Of a DNA stretch of 64,000 bases, positions 56,801-64,000 are shown in pieces. The notes under the pieces were generated by a model that was not told the DNA's origin, did not search any database, and worked only from the letters and a program-made list of their open reading frames with translations. A program made the translations under genes and the position numbers. The number at the start of each line of letters is the position of its first letter. Positions within the stretch are counted from its first letter, which is position 1. Source of the stretch: Rhodovulum visakhapatnamense (GTDB taxonomy: Bacteria > Pseudomonadota > Alphaproteobacteria > Rhodobacterales > Rhodobacteraceae); NCBI RefSeq assembly GCF_004365965.1, contig NZ_SOEB01000008.1, positions 62,001 through 126,000 on the forward strand, read 5' to 3'.

Positions 56801-57388
56801 GGTCTGGGTCGAGGTCAGGCCCTTGATCGCGATCGAGGTCAGCGCCCCGATCTGCGCCGTGGTCAGGGCCGCCACCTGGGTCGAGGACAGGCCCGACAGG
56901 GTTAGGCTGCTCAGCACCGCGGTCTGCGCGGTCGTCAGCGCCGCGACCTGGCCGGTGGTCAGACCCGCCACCTGCGTCTTGCCGAAGCCCTTGACGGCAA
57001 TCGTCGACAGCTTGACCAGATCGGCGGTTTCCATCGCCGCGACCTGGCTGGAACTGAGCGCCGAGACCTGCCGCGAGGACAGTTCGGCCGCCTGCGCGGT
57101 CGTCAGCGCCACGATATTGTCGGTCGACAGGCCGCGAATGGCCAGCGACGACAATTGCTTAAGCTGCGCGGTCGAGAATTTGGCCATCTGGGCCGTGGTC
57201 AGGCCCGAGGCCTGGACCGAGCCGATGCCGCGGATGGCCATGGTGGTCAGGGCGCCGACCTGAGCCGTCGTCATAGCCCCCATCTGTGCCGAACTGATAC
57301 TGGCGATGTCGCTGCTGGTCAGCGAGGCGATTGTTGCAGTTGTCAACGCCGCGATCTGCGCGGTCGACAGGTTACTGAGGGTCGACAT
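53807..57388 (-). CDS. Giant octad-repeat protein (148 x 8 residues)
   Basis: The 1,193-residue protein is 6 lead residues (MSTLSN), then 148 consecutive 8-residue units without one break in register, then LFL. The unit is (L/I/M/F)-(S/T)-(S/T)-x-(Q/A)-(V/I/M/L/T)-x-(A/G/K), for example LTTAQVAA and LSSTQMAA. A higher-order repeat of 17 units (136 residues, 408 bp) is marked by METADLVK, which occurs eight times exactly 408 bp apart. I see no Cys, His, Pro, Trp or Tyr. There is no signal peptide or membrane helix. The start (ATG 57388) was chosen because the repeat register begins there; the 49 upstream codons do not fit. Function unknown; a long solenoid or fibre is likely. Confidence 0.85.
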   Translation of the reverse strand: MSTLSNLSTAQIAALTTATIASLTSSDIASISSAQMGAMTTAQVGALTTMAIRGIGSVQASGLTTAQMAKFSTAQLKQLSSLAIRGLSTDNIVALTTAQAAELSSRQVSALSSSQVAAMETADLVKLSTIAVKGFGKTQVAGLTTGQVAALTTAQTAVLSSLTLSGLSSTQVAALTTAQIGALTSIAIKGLTSTQTAGLTTAQVAKLSTAQIKALGVSAMKGLSTANIVALSTAQAAEISSKQVAALSSTQVAAMETADLVKLSTVAVKGLGRTQVAGLTTGQVAALTTGQAAVLSSVSLSGLSSTQMAAMTTAQIGALTSISIKGLTATQTEGLTTAQLAKLSTAQIKALGSSAMAGLSTANIVAISTAQAAELSSVQLKALSSTQMAAMETADLVKLSTAAFRGLASDQIDGLSTAQVAAITTAQAAVMSSTMLGSLSSTQLAAVTTAQIGAMSSIAIKGLTSTQTEGLTTAQLAKLSTAQIKALSGSAMSGLSTANIVAISTAQAAELSSAQIRSLSSTQMAAMETADLVKLTTLAVKALGEDQVEGLTTAQVAALTTAQAAVLSDTALGGLSSTQMAAMTTAQIGALTSRSIKGLGATQTEGLTTAQLAKLSTDQIKGLGASAMSGLSTANIVAISTAQAAELSSVQLRALSSTQMAAMETADLVKLSTAAIRGLAADQIDGLSTAQVAAITTAQTAVLSSSMLGELSSSQMAAMTTAQIGALGTLALKGLGATQTEGLTTAQMAKLSTDQIKVLGSSAISGLSTANIVAISTAQAAELSSTQVSALSSAQVAAMETADLVKLDTSAMRGLGVDQVAGLTTAQVAALTTAQAAVLTDITLSGLSSTQMGAMTTAQIGALTSRSLRGLTATQTEGLTTAQMAKLSTDQIKALGSSAMSGLGTASIVALTTAQAAELSSVQIAALGSAQMAAMETADLVKLDTSAIRGFGADQVSGLTTAQVAAITTAQTAVLSSSMMGELSSTQMAAMTTAQIGALGTLALKGLGATQTEGLTTAQLAKLSTDQIKVLGSSAISGLSTANVVAISTAQAAELSSTQVAAFSSTQIAAMETADLVKLDTSAIKGLSSTGIAGLTSAQAAALTTGQITALSTLQIGNISTSSIVGMGTAAIQAFTTNQMGGFNSQQIAALTTAQVAALQTQDIAALSDTQTEAFTSTQLAAMSTAQLNALFL
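53807..57388 (-). repeat. 408-bp tandem super-repeat inside the octad-repeat gene
   Basis: The marker GCGGTTTCCATCGC (METADLVK codons, antisense) starts its GTTTCCATCG core at 54171, 54579, 54987, 55395, 55803, 56211, 56619 and 57027: seven intervals, each exactly 408 bp. The copies differ at many third codon positions, so they are old or selected for protein sequence, not recent DNA duplications. Edges of the array are less regular. Confidence 0.95.
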
Positions 57389-57627
57389 GGGCTCTGGGTC
57401 CGACTCGGGGGGCGACGCCTCGGCTTCTCGCGCGCATCTGCCTGACAGTCGAAGTCCTGCTGACTTCGGATCCGCGCCAGCCTGCCGCGCAACCCGTAAA
57501 GAAGCTGCTAATCGGCAAGAAGCGTCGTCGGACACTCTCGATAAAGATCGCGGCGTTTTTTGGGCTCGAATGGCAATCCCGTCTTAACCGCTAAGCGCGA
57601 GTTTGCCTCAAACCGAGGAGAGTGCCG
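57389..57627. promoter_or_regulatory. Divergent control region between the repeat protein and GT41 genes
   Basis: The 239 bases between the two starts contain an AT-richer patch with a T-run (GCGTTTTTTGGGC, about 57553-57565) followed by GTCTTAACCGCTAAG. No defined motif was recognised. Shared control of the two genes from this region is possible. Confidence 0.4.
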
Positions 57628-59487
57628 ATGACCGATATGTCCCAGACCGTGTTCCTGCCCTCCGGCGGCCCGACGCCGCCGGCCGGGTTCCTGTCACGCA
57701 CCGGCCGGACGGACCCGGACCCCGTTCCCGACCTCGACGCTCTCACCCGAATGACCGCGGCCTGCGCCGACGCCGCCGCCGTGGTCGATCTGGCCAGCCG
57801 CGCCCCGCAGTCAGCGGCCGCGATCTACCGCATCTGGCTGGACCGGAACGGCGCGCGTCCCGATGCCTGGGCCGCCTGGTTCAACCTCTCGGTGCTGCTG
57901 AACGTGGCGGGCGATCTCGCCGGAACCTATGACGCGGCGGTGCAGGCGCTCCGGATGAAACCGGACCTCTGGCAGGCCGCGCTCGCCGCGGGCCAGGCGG
58001 CCGAGGCCCTCGGCGACCGTGCCGCGGCCATCGCCTTCCTGCGCCAGGCGCTGCCGCCGGCCGAGGGCCGGGTGGCGCTGCACAAGCAGCTGGGGCGGAT
58101 GCTGGAACTCGACAAGAGCCTCGGCGCCTCGGCCGAAGAGCTGCGCGCCTCGCTGCTGATCGAACCGCACCAGCCGGACGTGATCCAGCATCTGGTGCAT
58201 ACCCGCCAGAAGATGGCGGCCTGGCCGCCTGCCGAGCTTGCGGTGCCGGGGCTCGGCACCGCCGAGGCCGAACTCTGGTGCGGCCCGCTGGCCACGCTCG
58301 CACTGCATGACGACCCCGAGATGCAGCGCCGCGTCGCCGCCGACTGGATCGCGCGCAACGTCCCCGATCCGGGCGAACGCCTCGCGCCCCCCGACGGCTA
58401 CCGGCACGACCGGATCCGGCTGGGCTATCTGTCGTCGGACTTCTGCCGCCACGCCATGAGCTACCTGATCGCCGAACTGCTGGAACGCCACGACCGCAGC
58501 CGGTTCGAGGTCACCGGCTATTGTGTCTCGCCCGAAGACGGCAGCGATGTGCGTGCCCGCATCCTTGCCGCGCTCGATCACCATGTCCCGGTCGGGACCA
58601 TGACCGACGAAGAGGCCGCGCGGCGCATCCGGGCCGACGAGATCGACATCCTGATCGACCTGAACGGGCTGACCAGCGGCGGCCGCCCGGGCATCCTGCG
58701 CTGGAAGCCGGCGCCGGTCCAGGCCACCTATCTGGGCTATATCGGCTCGGTTCCGGTTCCCGAACTCGACTGGCTGCTGTGCGACGCGATCACTGTGCCC
58801 GAGGAAGAAACCGCCCGCTATTCCCCTGCCCCCTTGCGGATCGAGGGCTGCTATCAGGCCAATGACGGCCACCAGCCCGACCTTCCCGCGGTCAGCCGCG
58901 CCAGCGAAGGCCTTCCCGAGGACCGCTTCGTCTTCGTCTGCGTCTCGCATCACTACAAGATCACCGAACCCGTCTTCGCCGCCTGGTGCAGGATCGCGGC
59001 AGCCGCGCCCGAGACGCTGTTCTGGCTGATCGAGGACACGCCCGAAAGCGTCGCCGCCCTGTCTGCGCGCTGGCAAGCATCAGGCCTCGCGCCCGACCGG
59101 CTGATCTTTGCGCCCCGGGTCGATCCGGCACGTTACCGGGCACGGCTCGCACTTGGCGATCTCTTCCTCGACACCACCCCCTACAATGCCGGGACCATCG
59201 CCTCGGACGCCCTGCGGATGGGGTTGCCTGTGCTGACGATGGCGGGACGCACCTTCTCGGCCCGGATGGGCACGAGCCTTCTGACCGCCGTCGGACTGAC
59301 CGACTGCATCGCCACCGGCCCCGAAGACTATGTGTCCCGCGCCGTGGCGATGGCGACCGATCCGGCCCGCCGCCCGGCGTTGCGCGGCCCGGCCCTTGCG
59401 GCCCGCTGGACCGAAACCCTCGGCGACTGCGCCGACTTCGCCCGCCGCTTCGAAACCGCTCTGGTCTCGGTCGTGAAGCGCCCCTGA
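57628..59487 (+). CDS. TPR-containing glycosyltransferase, GT41 (O-GlcNAc transferase/SPINDLY-like)
   Basis: The 619-residue protein has an N-terminal helical TPR-like region (about residues 45-190; QALRMKPDLWQAALAAGQAA) and a GT41 catalytic domain (about 250-610). Typical segments are RIRLGYLSSDFCRHAMSYLI, DILIDLNGLTSGGRPGIL, PVQATYLGYIGSVPVPELDW, FVCVSHHYKITEPVFAAWCR and DLFLDTTPYNAGTIASDALR. GT41 enzymes put GlcNAc, fucose or glucose on Ser/Thr of proteins. GAGGAG lies before the ATG at 57628. The divergent Ser/Thr-rich repeat protein is a candidate substrate. Confidence 0.88.
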   Translation: MTDMSQTVFLPSGGPTPPAGFLSRTGRTDPDPVPDLDALTRMTAACADAAAVVDLASRAPQSAAAIYRIWLDRNGARPDAWAAWFNLSVLLNVAGDLAGTYDAAVQALRMKPDLWQAALAAGQAAEALGDRAAAIAFLRQALPPAEGRVALHKQLGRMLELDKSLGASAEELRASLLIEPHQPDVIQHLVHTRQKMAAWPPAELAVPGLGTAEAELWCGPLATLALHDDPEMQRRVAADWIARNVPDPGERLAPPDGYRHDRIRLGYLSSDFCRHAMSYLIAELLERHDRSRFEVTGYCVSPEDGSDVRARILAALDHHVPVGTMTDEEAARRIRADEIDILIDLNGLTSGGRPGILRWKPAPVQATYLGYIGSVPVPELDWLLCDAITVPEEETARYSPAPLRIEGCYQANDGHQPDLPAVSRASEGLPEDRFVFVCVSHHYKITEPVFAAWCRIAAAAPETLFWLIEDTPESVAALSARWQASGLAPDRLIFAPRVDPARYRARLALGDLFLDTTPYNAGTIASDALRMGLPVLTMAGRTFSARMGTSLLTAVGLTDCIATGPEDYVSRAVAMATDPARRPALRGPALAARWTETLGDCADFARRFETALVSVVKRP

Positions 59488-59689
59488 ACGGCATCGTCTC
59501 TCCCGATCTCACGGCTGGGATCGTCTGGCAAATCAATGAACGCGCCGGAATGGAAAGCCATCCGGCGCGTTCGTTCGCAAAGGGTGCATACTCCCTCCGA
59601 GGCCGACAGATTTCGGCGAAAGCTGACCGGACCAAAGGGGACGATGGCACTGCGTCTGTGAGGCAAGTCGCGGTCCGGGAAGCTGCCGC
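59488..59689. other. Gene-free stretch after the GT41 gene
   Basis: A hairpin-like pair (GAACGCGCCGG at 59539 and CCGGCGCGTTC at 59561, an 11-bp inverted repeat around ATGGAAAGCCAT) sits about 50 bases after the stop and may end GT41 transcription, though no T-run follows. The rest up to the IS66 relic looks non-coding. Confidence 0.45.
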
Positions 59690-59850
59690 GCGCTAGGGGC
59701 AGGGCACAGAGGATCGCCAAGGTTCCGGCGGCATCGTAGCTTCCGGCAAAGAGGGCGTTCCTTTTCCAAACCATGATGACGCACATGCAACGCCTTGATC
59801 GTATTGCTGTCGATCTCGAGGTGGCCGTCGAACAAGGTCATGCCGTGCGT
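59690..59850 (-). pseudogene. IS66-family transposase fragment (C-terminal relic, frameshifted)
   Basis: On the minus strand one frame reads LFDGHLEIDSNTIK, matching the DDGRIEIDNN region of IS66 TnpC. A second frame then continues KRNALFAGSYDAAGTLAIL, matching the usual RNALFAGSDGGAxxWAxLASL. The two parts need a frameshift and the rest of the element is gone. It is an old IS66 relic. Confidence 0.65.
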
Positions 59851-59931
59851 CTACGGCCAAGAGCGCGCGCCTTTTCGAAGTGGCGATGGCCCTGCGCCAT
59901 GCCCGGATTTTGGTGCCAGGCAGCGGGGGCG

Positions 59932-61758
59932 TCAGAAATCCTGCCAGCCCCCCTCGTTGGCCGCACGCTTCCTGGACTCGCGTGCGGCGGGAGCATCCTT
60001 GACGTCGAATGACGGGATTTCGCCGCGAGGCTCGGGCCGGATCGCGGAAGCCACGACCGCCCCGCTGCGCAGCCGGAACCTCGCCACCTGGGATTGAAGC
60101 GCCTGAGACTCCTGCTTGAGCGTCGTGGCTGCCGCGTTCGCCTCCTCGACCATGGCGGCGTTCTGCTGGGTAACCTTGTCAAGTTCGTTGATGCCCACGT
60201 TGATCTCGCCCAGCCCCACCGACTGTTCCTGCGCACCGGTCGCGATGTCGCCGATCAGCACCGCGATGTTGCCGACACGCTCGACGATGTCGGTCAGCGC
60301 CTCGCCGGTGCGGTTGACCAGCGCGACACCGGATTCGACCTGATCGGAACTGGACGAAATCAGCGTCTTGATCTCTTTCGCGGCCTCGGAGGACCGCTGC
60401 GCCAGCGCCCGTACCTCTGACGCCACGACAGCGAACCCGCGTCCGGCCTCGCCCGCCCGCGCCGCCTCGACGCCCGCGTTCAGCGCCAGAAGGTTGGTCT
60501 GGAAGGCGATGTCGTCGATCACCCCGATGATCTGGTTGATGCCGTCGGAGGATTTCTTGATCTCGGACATCGCGCCGATGGCTTCCTTGACCACCAGGCC
60601 AGATTGTTCGGCATGGCCGCGCGCCTCGCGCACCACATTCTCGACCTGGGCCGCGCCATCGGCCGCGGCGCGCACGCTGGCGGTCATCTCGTCCATGGCG
60701 GCGGCGGTTTCTTCCAGGGTTGCGGCCTGGTTCTCGGTCCGCCGCGACAGGTCGTCGGAGGCGCCGCTGATCTCTTCGGCCCGGGTGGAGATTTCGGTCG
60801 CGTTCTCGACGACCGCGCCCATCAGCGCATTCAGCGTCTGCACGGTTGCGTTGTAGTCGACGCGCAGCTTGTCGCGGCTCCCGGCGAATTCGCGTTCGAT
60901 CAGGAAGGTGAGATCGCCCGAGGCCAGCGCGGTAAGACCGCGCCCCAGAAGTTCGACCGCCTGCTTCTGATCGGCCACGTCGACCTCGCGCTCGGCCTCG
61001 GCATGCTTGGCGTCAAGCAACTTGCCGCGAAGTGACTCAAGGCTGCGCGCGATCACGCCGATCTCGTCCTTGCGTTGGGTGTCGGGGACCTGACGGTCCA
61101 GCGCGCCATCGGCGACCAAGGCCATTGCCTCGCTGACCACGTCGAGCGGACGGCCGATCATCCGGCGCAGAAGGATCGTCGTACCGACAACGAGCAGGAC
61201 GAAAAGCACCGCGATCAGCGCCATTGCCGGCCCAGTATCCGCCAGGAAATGGCCGATCATTGCCTCTTGCGACCAGACGGCCGCGACGACGCCGACGACC
61301 CGACCGCTTTTCCCGTAACGCACCGGCTCGACAATCGTCAGGCCATCGTCGGAATAGGCGGTAGTGCCGCTCTCGACCGCACGGTCGATCTGACGCTGAA
61401 GCCCGGCCTGATCGGTCGCGCTACCGCCCGCTTCGGCCAGAATGCTACCGTCGGCGGCAGAGACCTGCACCCGGACCAGTTCCTCGCCGGCACCCGCCAC
61501 GTATTTCGCCAGTTCCGACTCGATCTGAGCCCCGTTGCGGAAGGCGATATGGCCACCGAGCGTCTCGGCGCTGCCCTTGGTCATTTCTGTCATCAGCCTG
61601 TCGACCGACTTGTCGACGAGTTGCAGCGTCGATCGCACCGACAGGGCGGTCAGAAGCACCGCGACGATGATGGTCGTCAGCGCGATCACCCCGGCGATCC
61701 GGACGAAAACCGATGATCCGAACGACTTGGTCCGGGAGGTCTGAGAGGTGGATTGCAC
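59932..61758 (-). CDS. Methyl-accepting chemotaxis protein
   Basis: The 608-residue chemoreceptor has two helices (about 18-40 and 178-200) around a periplasmic domain, a HAMP region, and a signalling domain with the hairpin tip [21 protein letters not shown]... carrying [16 protein letters not shown] and EVRALAQRS. The C terminus ends GGWQDF, a W-x-x-F tail like the CheR/CheB-docking pentapeptides. The second GTG (61758) has AAGGAG at the right distance; the earlier GTG is too close. It is 24 bases downstream of a small secreted protein gene. Confidence 0.92.
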   Translation of the reverse strand: MQSTSQTSRTKSFGSSVFVRIAGVIALTTIIVAVLLTALSVRSTLQLVDKSVDRLMTEMTKGSAETLGGHIAFRNGAQIESELAKYVAGAGEELVRVQVSAADGSILAEAGGSATDQAGLQRQIDRAVESGTTAYSDDGLTIVEPVRYGKSGRVVGVVAAVWSQEAMIGHFLADTGPAMALIAVLFVLLVVGTTILLRRMIGRPLDVVSEAMALVADGALDRQVPDTQRKDEIGVIARSLESLRGKLLDAKHAEAEREVDVADQKQAVELLGRGLTALASGDLTFLIEREFAGSRDKLRVDYNATVQTLNALMGAVVENATEISTRAEEISGASDDLSRRTENQAATLEETAAAMDEMTASVRAAADGAAQVENVVREARGHAEQSGLVVKEAIGAMSEIKKSSDGINQIIGVIDDIAFQTNLLALNAGVEAARAGEAGRGFAVVASEVRALAQRSSEAAKEIKTLISSSSDQVESGVALVNRTGEALTDIVERVGNIAVLIGDIATGAQEQSVGLGEINVGINELDKVTQQNAAMVEEANAAATTLKQESQALQSQVARFRLRSGAVVASAIRPEPRGEIPSFDVKDAPAARESRKRAANEGGWQDF

Positions 61759-61782
61759 GATCACACTCCTTGGCGGAACAGG

Positions 61783-62361
61783 TCAAAGGAACTCTTCTGC
61801 ATCGACGGCGACGGTCATCGCGCCGATGGAAGTTCCGGTCTCGGGGTCGACAAGCGTGAACGAGATCTGTCCCTGATATTTCAGAAACGAATCGTCGAAT
61901 TCGACCTCGCCGAAATTCATGGCCTCCGGCCCGACGCCGTAGGTTTCCTGGTATTTCGCCTCGTCGCCCTGCCAGTAGTCGGACGGAACGCTCGACGTCG
62001 CCACGTTGAGGCCGCGCGCGTCCATCACGATGATTTCGGTCACCGCGCCCTTCATCGCCATCAACTGCGCGCGCAGCATGTCGGAAACCGGACTGCGTGT
62101 GACCGAGTCGATCAGCTGTGCCGAGCCGGTTCCGATCTCGCTGACCCATTGCTTGTCGAGCCGGTCGATATCGTCCTGGGTCAGGTCGGCCGTCCGCAAA
62201 TTCTGGGCGGCAACCGCGTCGAGGATCTGCGGCGACCGGGCCCAGGGCAGGATCGATGCCTGATAGAAGGCTTTCATCTGATCATCGAAGTCTCCGGCCA
62301 GGGCGGCCCCGCCATGGCCGAGCACCAGAAGCGCCAAGACGGCGGTGCGAAAGATCGACAT
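61783..62361 (-). CDS. Secreted protein of unknown function upstream of the chemoreceptor
   Basis: This 192-residue protein has a signal peptide (MSIFRTAVLALLVLGHGGAALA, cleavage before GD). The mature part has a helical start and a Cache/PAS-like beta region (TEIIVMDARGLNVATSSV; DYWQGDEAKYQETYGVG; SFTLVDPETGTSIGAMTVAV), similar in style to sensory domains. AGGA lies 5 bases before the ATG at 62361. It is 24 bases ahead of the chemoreceptor on the same strand. It may be a soluble binding partner for it. Confidence 0.82.
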   Translation of the reverse strand: MSIFRTAVLALLVLGHGGAALAGDFDDQMKAFYQASILPWARSPQILDAVAAQNLRTADLTQDDIDRLDKQWVSEIGTGSAQLIDSVTRSPVSDMLRAQLMAMKGAVTEIIVMDARGLNVATSSVPSDYWQGDEAKYQETYGVGPEAMNFGEVEFDDSFLKYQGQISFTLVDPETGTSIGAMTVAVDAEEFL

Positions 62362-62998
62362 CGTGATCCTCATTCCGTTCGGGCACGTTGCTTGACCCAC
62401 GAGCCCGGCAAACGCTTGCCCCCGCGATATCCGATAATCGCTGCACGTTTGTTAATCAGCCTCAGACCGAAGACGGCCACCGCCGCCGCGAAACGATGGC
62501 GCCCCTTCGGGCAGTCCGCGGGGCCGATGACGTCACGTCCCGCCCACTTCGCCCCGGGAACTCACCTAACGCACGAACATCAAAGAACGTTTATCCCCCT
62601 CTACGGTCAGAGGAACGCCGCCCCGCCTTCGGCGGCGCCCCGGCCCGACCGGCAGTCAGGCGTCGAAACTGCCGAGAATTCGACCGATGTCGCCGGACCG
62701 TCCGGTAGAAGAGCGCGGCCTCTCCGCCTCTCGCGATGGAAAATTAAGAGACGTCCCGGGCAGAACTTCGTCCGGCTTGAAGACGGTTTTGGGAAAGTTT
62801 GCGGCATTTTTCTTGCGGGCCGACCAACCTGTCCCCAGGCTCCAAAGATGCAATGCCTGCCTGAAGAACAAGTCGATCGGCAGGCGTGTCTTCAAGGACT
62901 GCCCCAGCCCCCTCCGACCCGGGCCGCGATCCCCCCGAGCAGACCATAGTGCGCTCAGTCGTCCGATCCCGGGGCGCTCATCCGGTCGGTTTTGCCTG
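62362..62998. other. 637-base intergenic region
   Basis: It should hold the promoter for the secreted protein and chemoreceptor genes; the AT-richer GATTATCGGATATCGC block (minus strand, about 62420-62440) is a candidate. A palindromic TGACGTCA lies at 62528-62535. A GC-rich hairpin-like stretch (GCCGCCCCGCCTTCGGCGGC, about 62619-62638) is also present. I could not identify a gene here. Confidence 0.4.
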
Positions 62999-63514
62999 TC
63001 AGTCAGCCTTGCGGAAGCAGAGCCGGGTGTCGCCATCGATCCGCGACAGAAGCTCAAGCAGATCGTCACGGGCCAGAGCGGCACAGCCCTCGGTCGGGCC
63101 GTAGCCCGGGCTTGCGACATGAATGAAGATCGCGCTGCCCGCACCCGCAACCACCGGATCGTCGTTGAAGCCGAGCACACCGACGATGTCGTAAAGCGCA
63201 TCCTCGCGCCAGAGCGTCTCGTGACTTTCCGGAAACGGCAGTCTGACCGGACGGTTGTACTCTGGGTGATCCGGGGCGTCGCACCAGCCGTCTCCGGGGG
63301 CGATCGCGATGCAGTGCAGGTGCGGCGCTGGCGGGGCCGCGACCCTGTCGGGGCGATAGAGGATGCGGCGGATCGGCCAGCAGCCCTCGGGGCTGATATG
63401 GTCCCCCTCCCCACGTTTTTCACCGATGCCGCCGCGTCCGACGGCACAGCGCCAGCGGTGGTCGCCGAAACGCGCCTCCCAGCCGTCCCCTGCAGAGGAA
63501 ATCACGATGTCCAT
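62999..63514 (-). CDS. L,D-transpeptidase family protein (YkuD fold)
   Basis: The 171-residue protein is a minimal YkuD catalytic domain. It starts MDIVISSAGDGWEARFGDHR and ends in the catalytic region IFIHVASPGYGPTEGCAALA, where the histidine and cysteine of the H-x(n)-S/T-x-G-C motif are present. It has no signal peptide, like a group of similar proteins in Rhodobacterales, so its site of action is unclear. AGGAG lies 8 bases before the ATG at 63514. The frame continues open upstream (see the next entry). Confidence 0.85.
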   Translation of the reverse strand: MDIVISSAGDGWEARFGDHRWRCAVGRGGIGEKRGEGDHISPEGCWPIRRILYRPDRVAAPPAPHLHCIAIAPGDGWCDAPDHPEYNRPVRLPFPESHETLWREDALYDIVGVLGFNDDPVVAGAGSAIFIHVASPGYGPTEGCAALARDDLLELLSRIDGDTRLCFRKAD

Positions 63515-64000
63515 GACGGGTCTCCTGCTGCGGTTCCTTGGATTGGTGTCTGTGGCGCCGGTCGTCGCCGTGATGCTCGGTGCGGGCCTGCGTGATCGGG
63601 AGGCTGCGGCGGGCAGACCGATGACAAGATCATCGCCCATCGGTGCGATGGTTTCCAGCATCATGTATCGGGTGCGCTGGATGCCCCCGTCATCGTTCCG
63701 CTCCAGCACGATGGCACCGGCCAGGCGGACGATGGCCGGATCGTTGGAAAAGATGGTCGCCTCGCACCCCCAGGCCGAAGCCGCAGAGACCGAACGCGCC
63801 CGGGATCTCGACACGATCCAATCCGGGGGCGTCTTCGCGGGCAGAACGCCCGAACTCCCGACTTGAGCCTGGAAGATCTCGACCGGGCCATTGCGCCCGT
63901 CCCCACGAGGACCGGCGCAATGGCCGATACTCTTCGAGTCCGCTTCGGCCGGGTCGAGGCCGAAGCCCGTCTGACAATCCGTCAGCGCGGTGCGACCGTG
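63515..64000 (-). CDS. Possible partial gene, open frame running off the right edge
   Basis: In the same frame as the L,D-transpeptidase gene, the minus strand has no stop from the window edge (64000) down to 63515. The stretch about 63620-63770 reads like protein (IFSNDPAIVRLAGAIVLERN, TIAPMGDDLVIGLPAA) with G/C-rich third positions. The part next to the transpeptidase start looks less like coding. It could be a separate gene with a hidden frameshift, an N-terminal extension of the transpeptidase, or chance in GC-rich DNA. Confidence 0.35.

Noticed and set aside
54332-57263. Long plus-strand open frames through the repeat array.
   Set aside because: They mirror the periodic minus-strand repeat codons; their start and stop positions do not fit gene signals, and the minus-strand frame has perfect 8-residue periodicity.
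53807-57388. Possible CRISPR array because of regular repeats.
   Set aside because: The period is 408 bp with coding content and no short identical repeats separated by unique spacers; no cas genes are present.
62528-62535. TGACGTCA palindrome as a regulator site.
   Set aside because: A single 8-base palindrome in GC-rich DNA is expected by chance and no family operator matches it.
63363-63866. A 167-codon plus-strand frame over the transpeptidase start.
   Set aside because: Its first half is antisense to the transpeptidase gene; an inner start at about 63508 has a GAGGA site and a hydrophobic start, but the rest has no recognisable feature and weaker codon bias than the minus strand.

Overview
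The window is high-GC chromosomal DNA from an alphaproteobacterium, most likely a Rhodobacterales (Paracoccaceae) species. The grounds are a SAM/SAH-type riboswitch in front of metK (a class known from this order), the block miaB-phoH-ybeY-corC-lnt-metK-trmB, an Irr iron regulator beside fabA-fabB-fabI, a methylsuccinyl-CoA dehydrogenase of the ethylmalonyl-CoA pathway, and frequent GTG/TTG starts with 4-base stop/start overlaps. I saw no tRNA, rRNA, CRISPR array or prophage.

Left part (1-13.9 kb): housekeeping genes. The 5' end of aroA lies at the left edge. An amidohydrolase follows, then the minus-strand translation/envelope block trmB, metK, lnt, corC, ybeY, phoH, a possible 48-residue ORF, and miaB. 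Then come a conserved hypothetical gene, irr and the divergent fabA-fabB-fabI operon, and an FKBP isomerase. Middle left (14-29.4 kb): catabolic and accessory genes. A tightly coupled set encodes a HAD dehalogenase-like enzyme, an alpha/beta hydrolase, a PLP dehydratase and an EEP-family phosphohydrolase. Two more hydrolases follow (one PcaD-like), then a frameshifted BKACE gene, an MFS pump, a two-adaptor RND efflux operon and an acetate/succinate CoA-transferase.

Centre (29.9-43.9 kb): a DegP/DegQ-type protease divergent from an OmpR-type two-component system, an AtoE-like fatty acid transporter, a DUF533/TerB protein, a siderophore-interacting flavoreductase, gshA, rsmE with a small membrane protein, ubiA almost touching rsmE divergently, an OmpA-like protein with an acidic tail, a small coiled-coil membrane protein, an IS5-type transposase relic and a TauE/SafE permease.

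Right (44-64 kb): methylsuccinyl-CoA dehydrogenase; then a minus-strand isoprenoid cluster in which HMG-CoA reductase is followed by a complete TRAP transporter (DctP, DctQ, DctM) and by mevalonate kinase, phosphomevalonate kinase and diphosphomevalonate decarboxylase. HMG-CoA synthase and IPP isomerase are absent from the window. Next is a 1,193-residue protein made of 148 uninterrupted 8-residue units with an exact 408-bp higher-order repeat, divergent from a GT41 (O-GlcNAc-transferase-like) glycosyltransferase. An IS66 relic, a chemoreceptor with a small secreted partner, and an L,D-transpeptidase close the window.

The two most unusual units are the mevalonate/TRAP cluster, a candidate mevalonate uptake-and-use locus, and the repeat protein/GT41 pair, a candidate modifying enzyme with a Ser/Thr-rich substrate. 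Both functional links are inferences from gene context.
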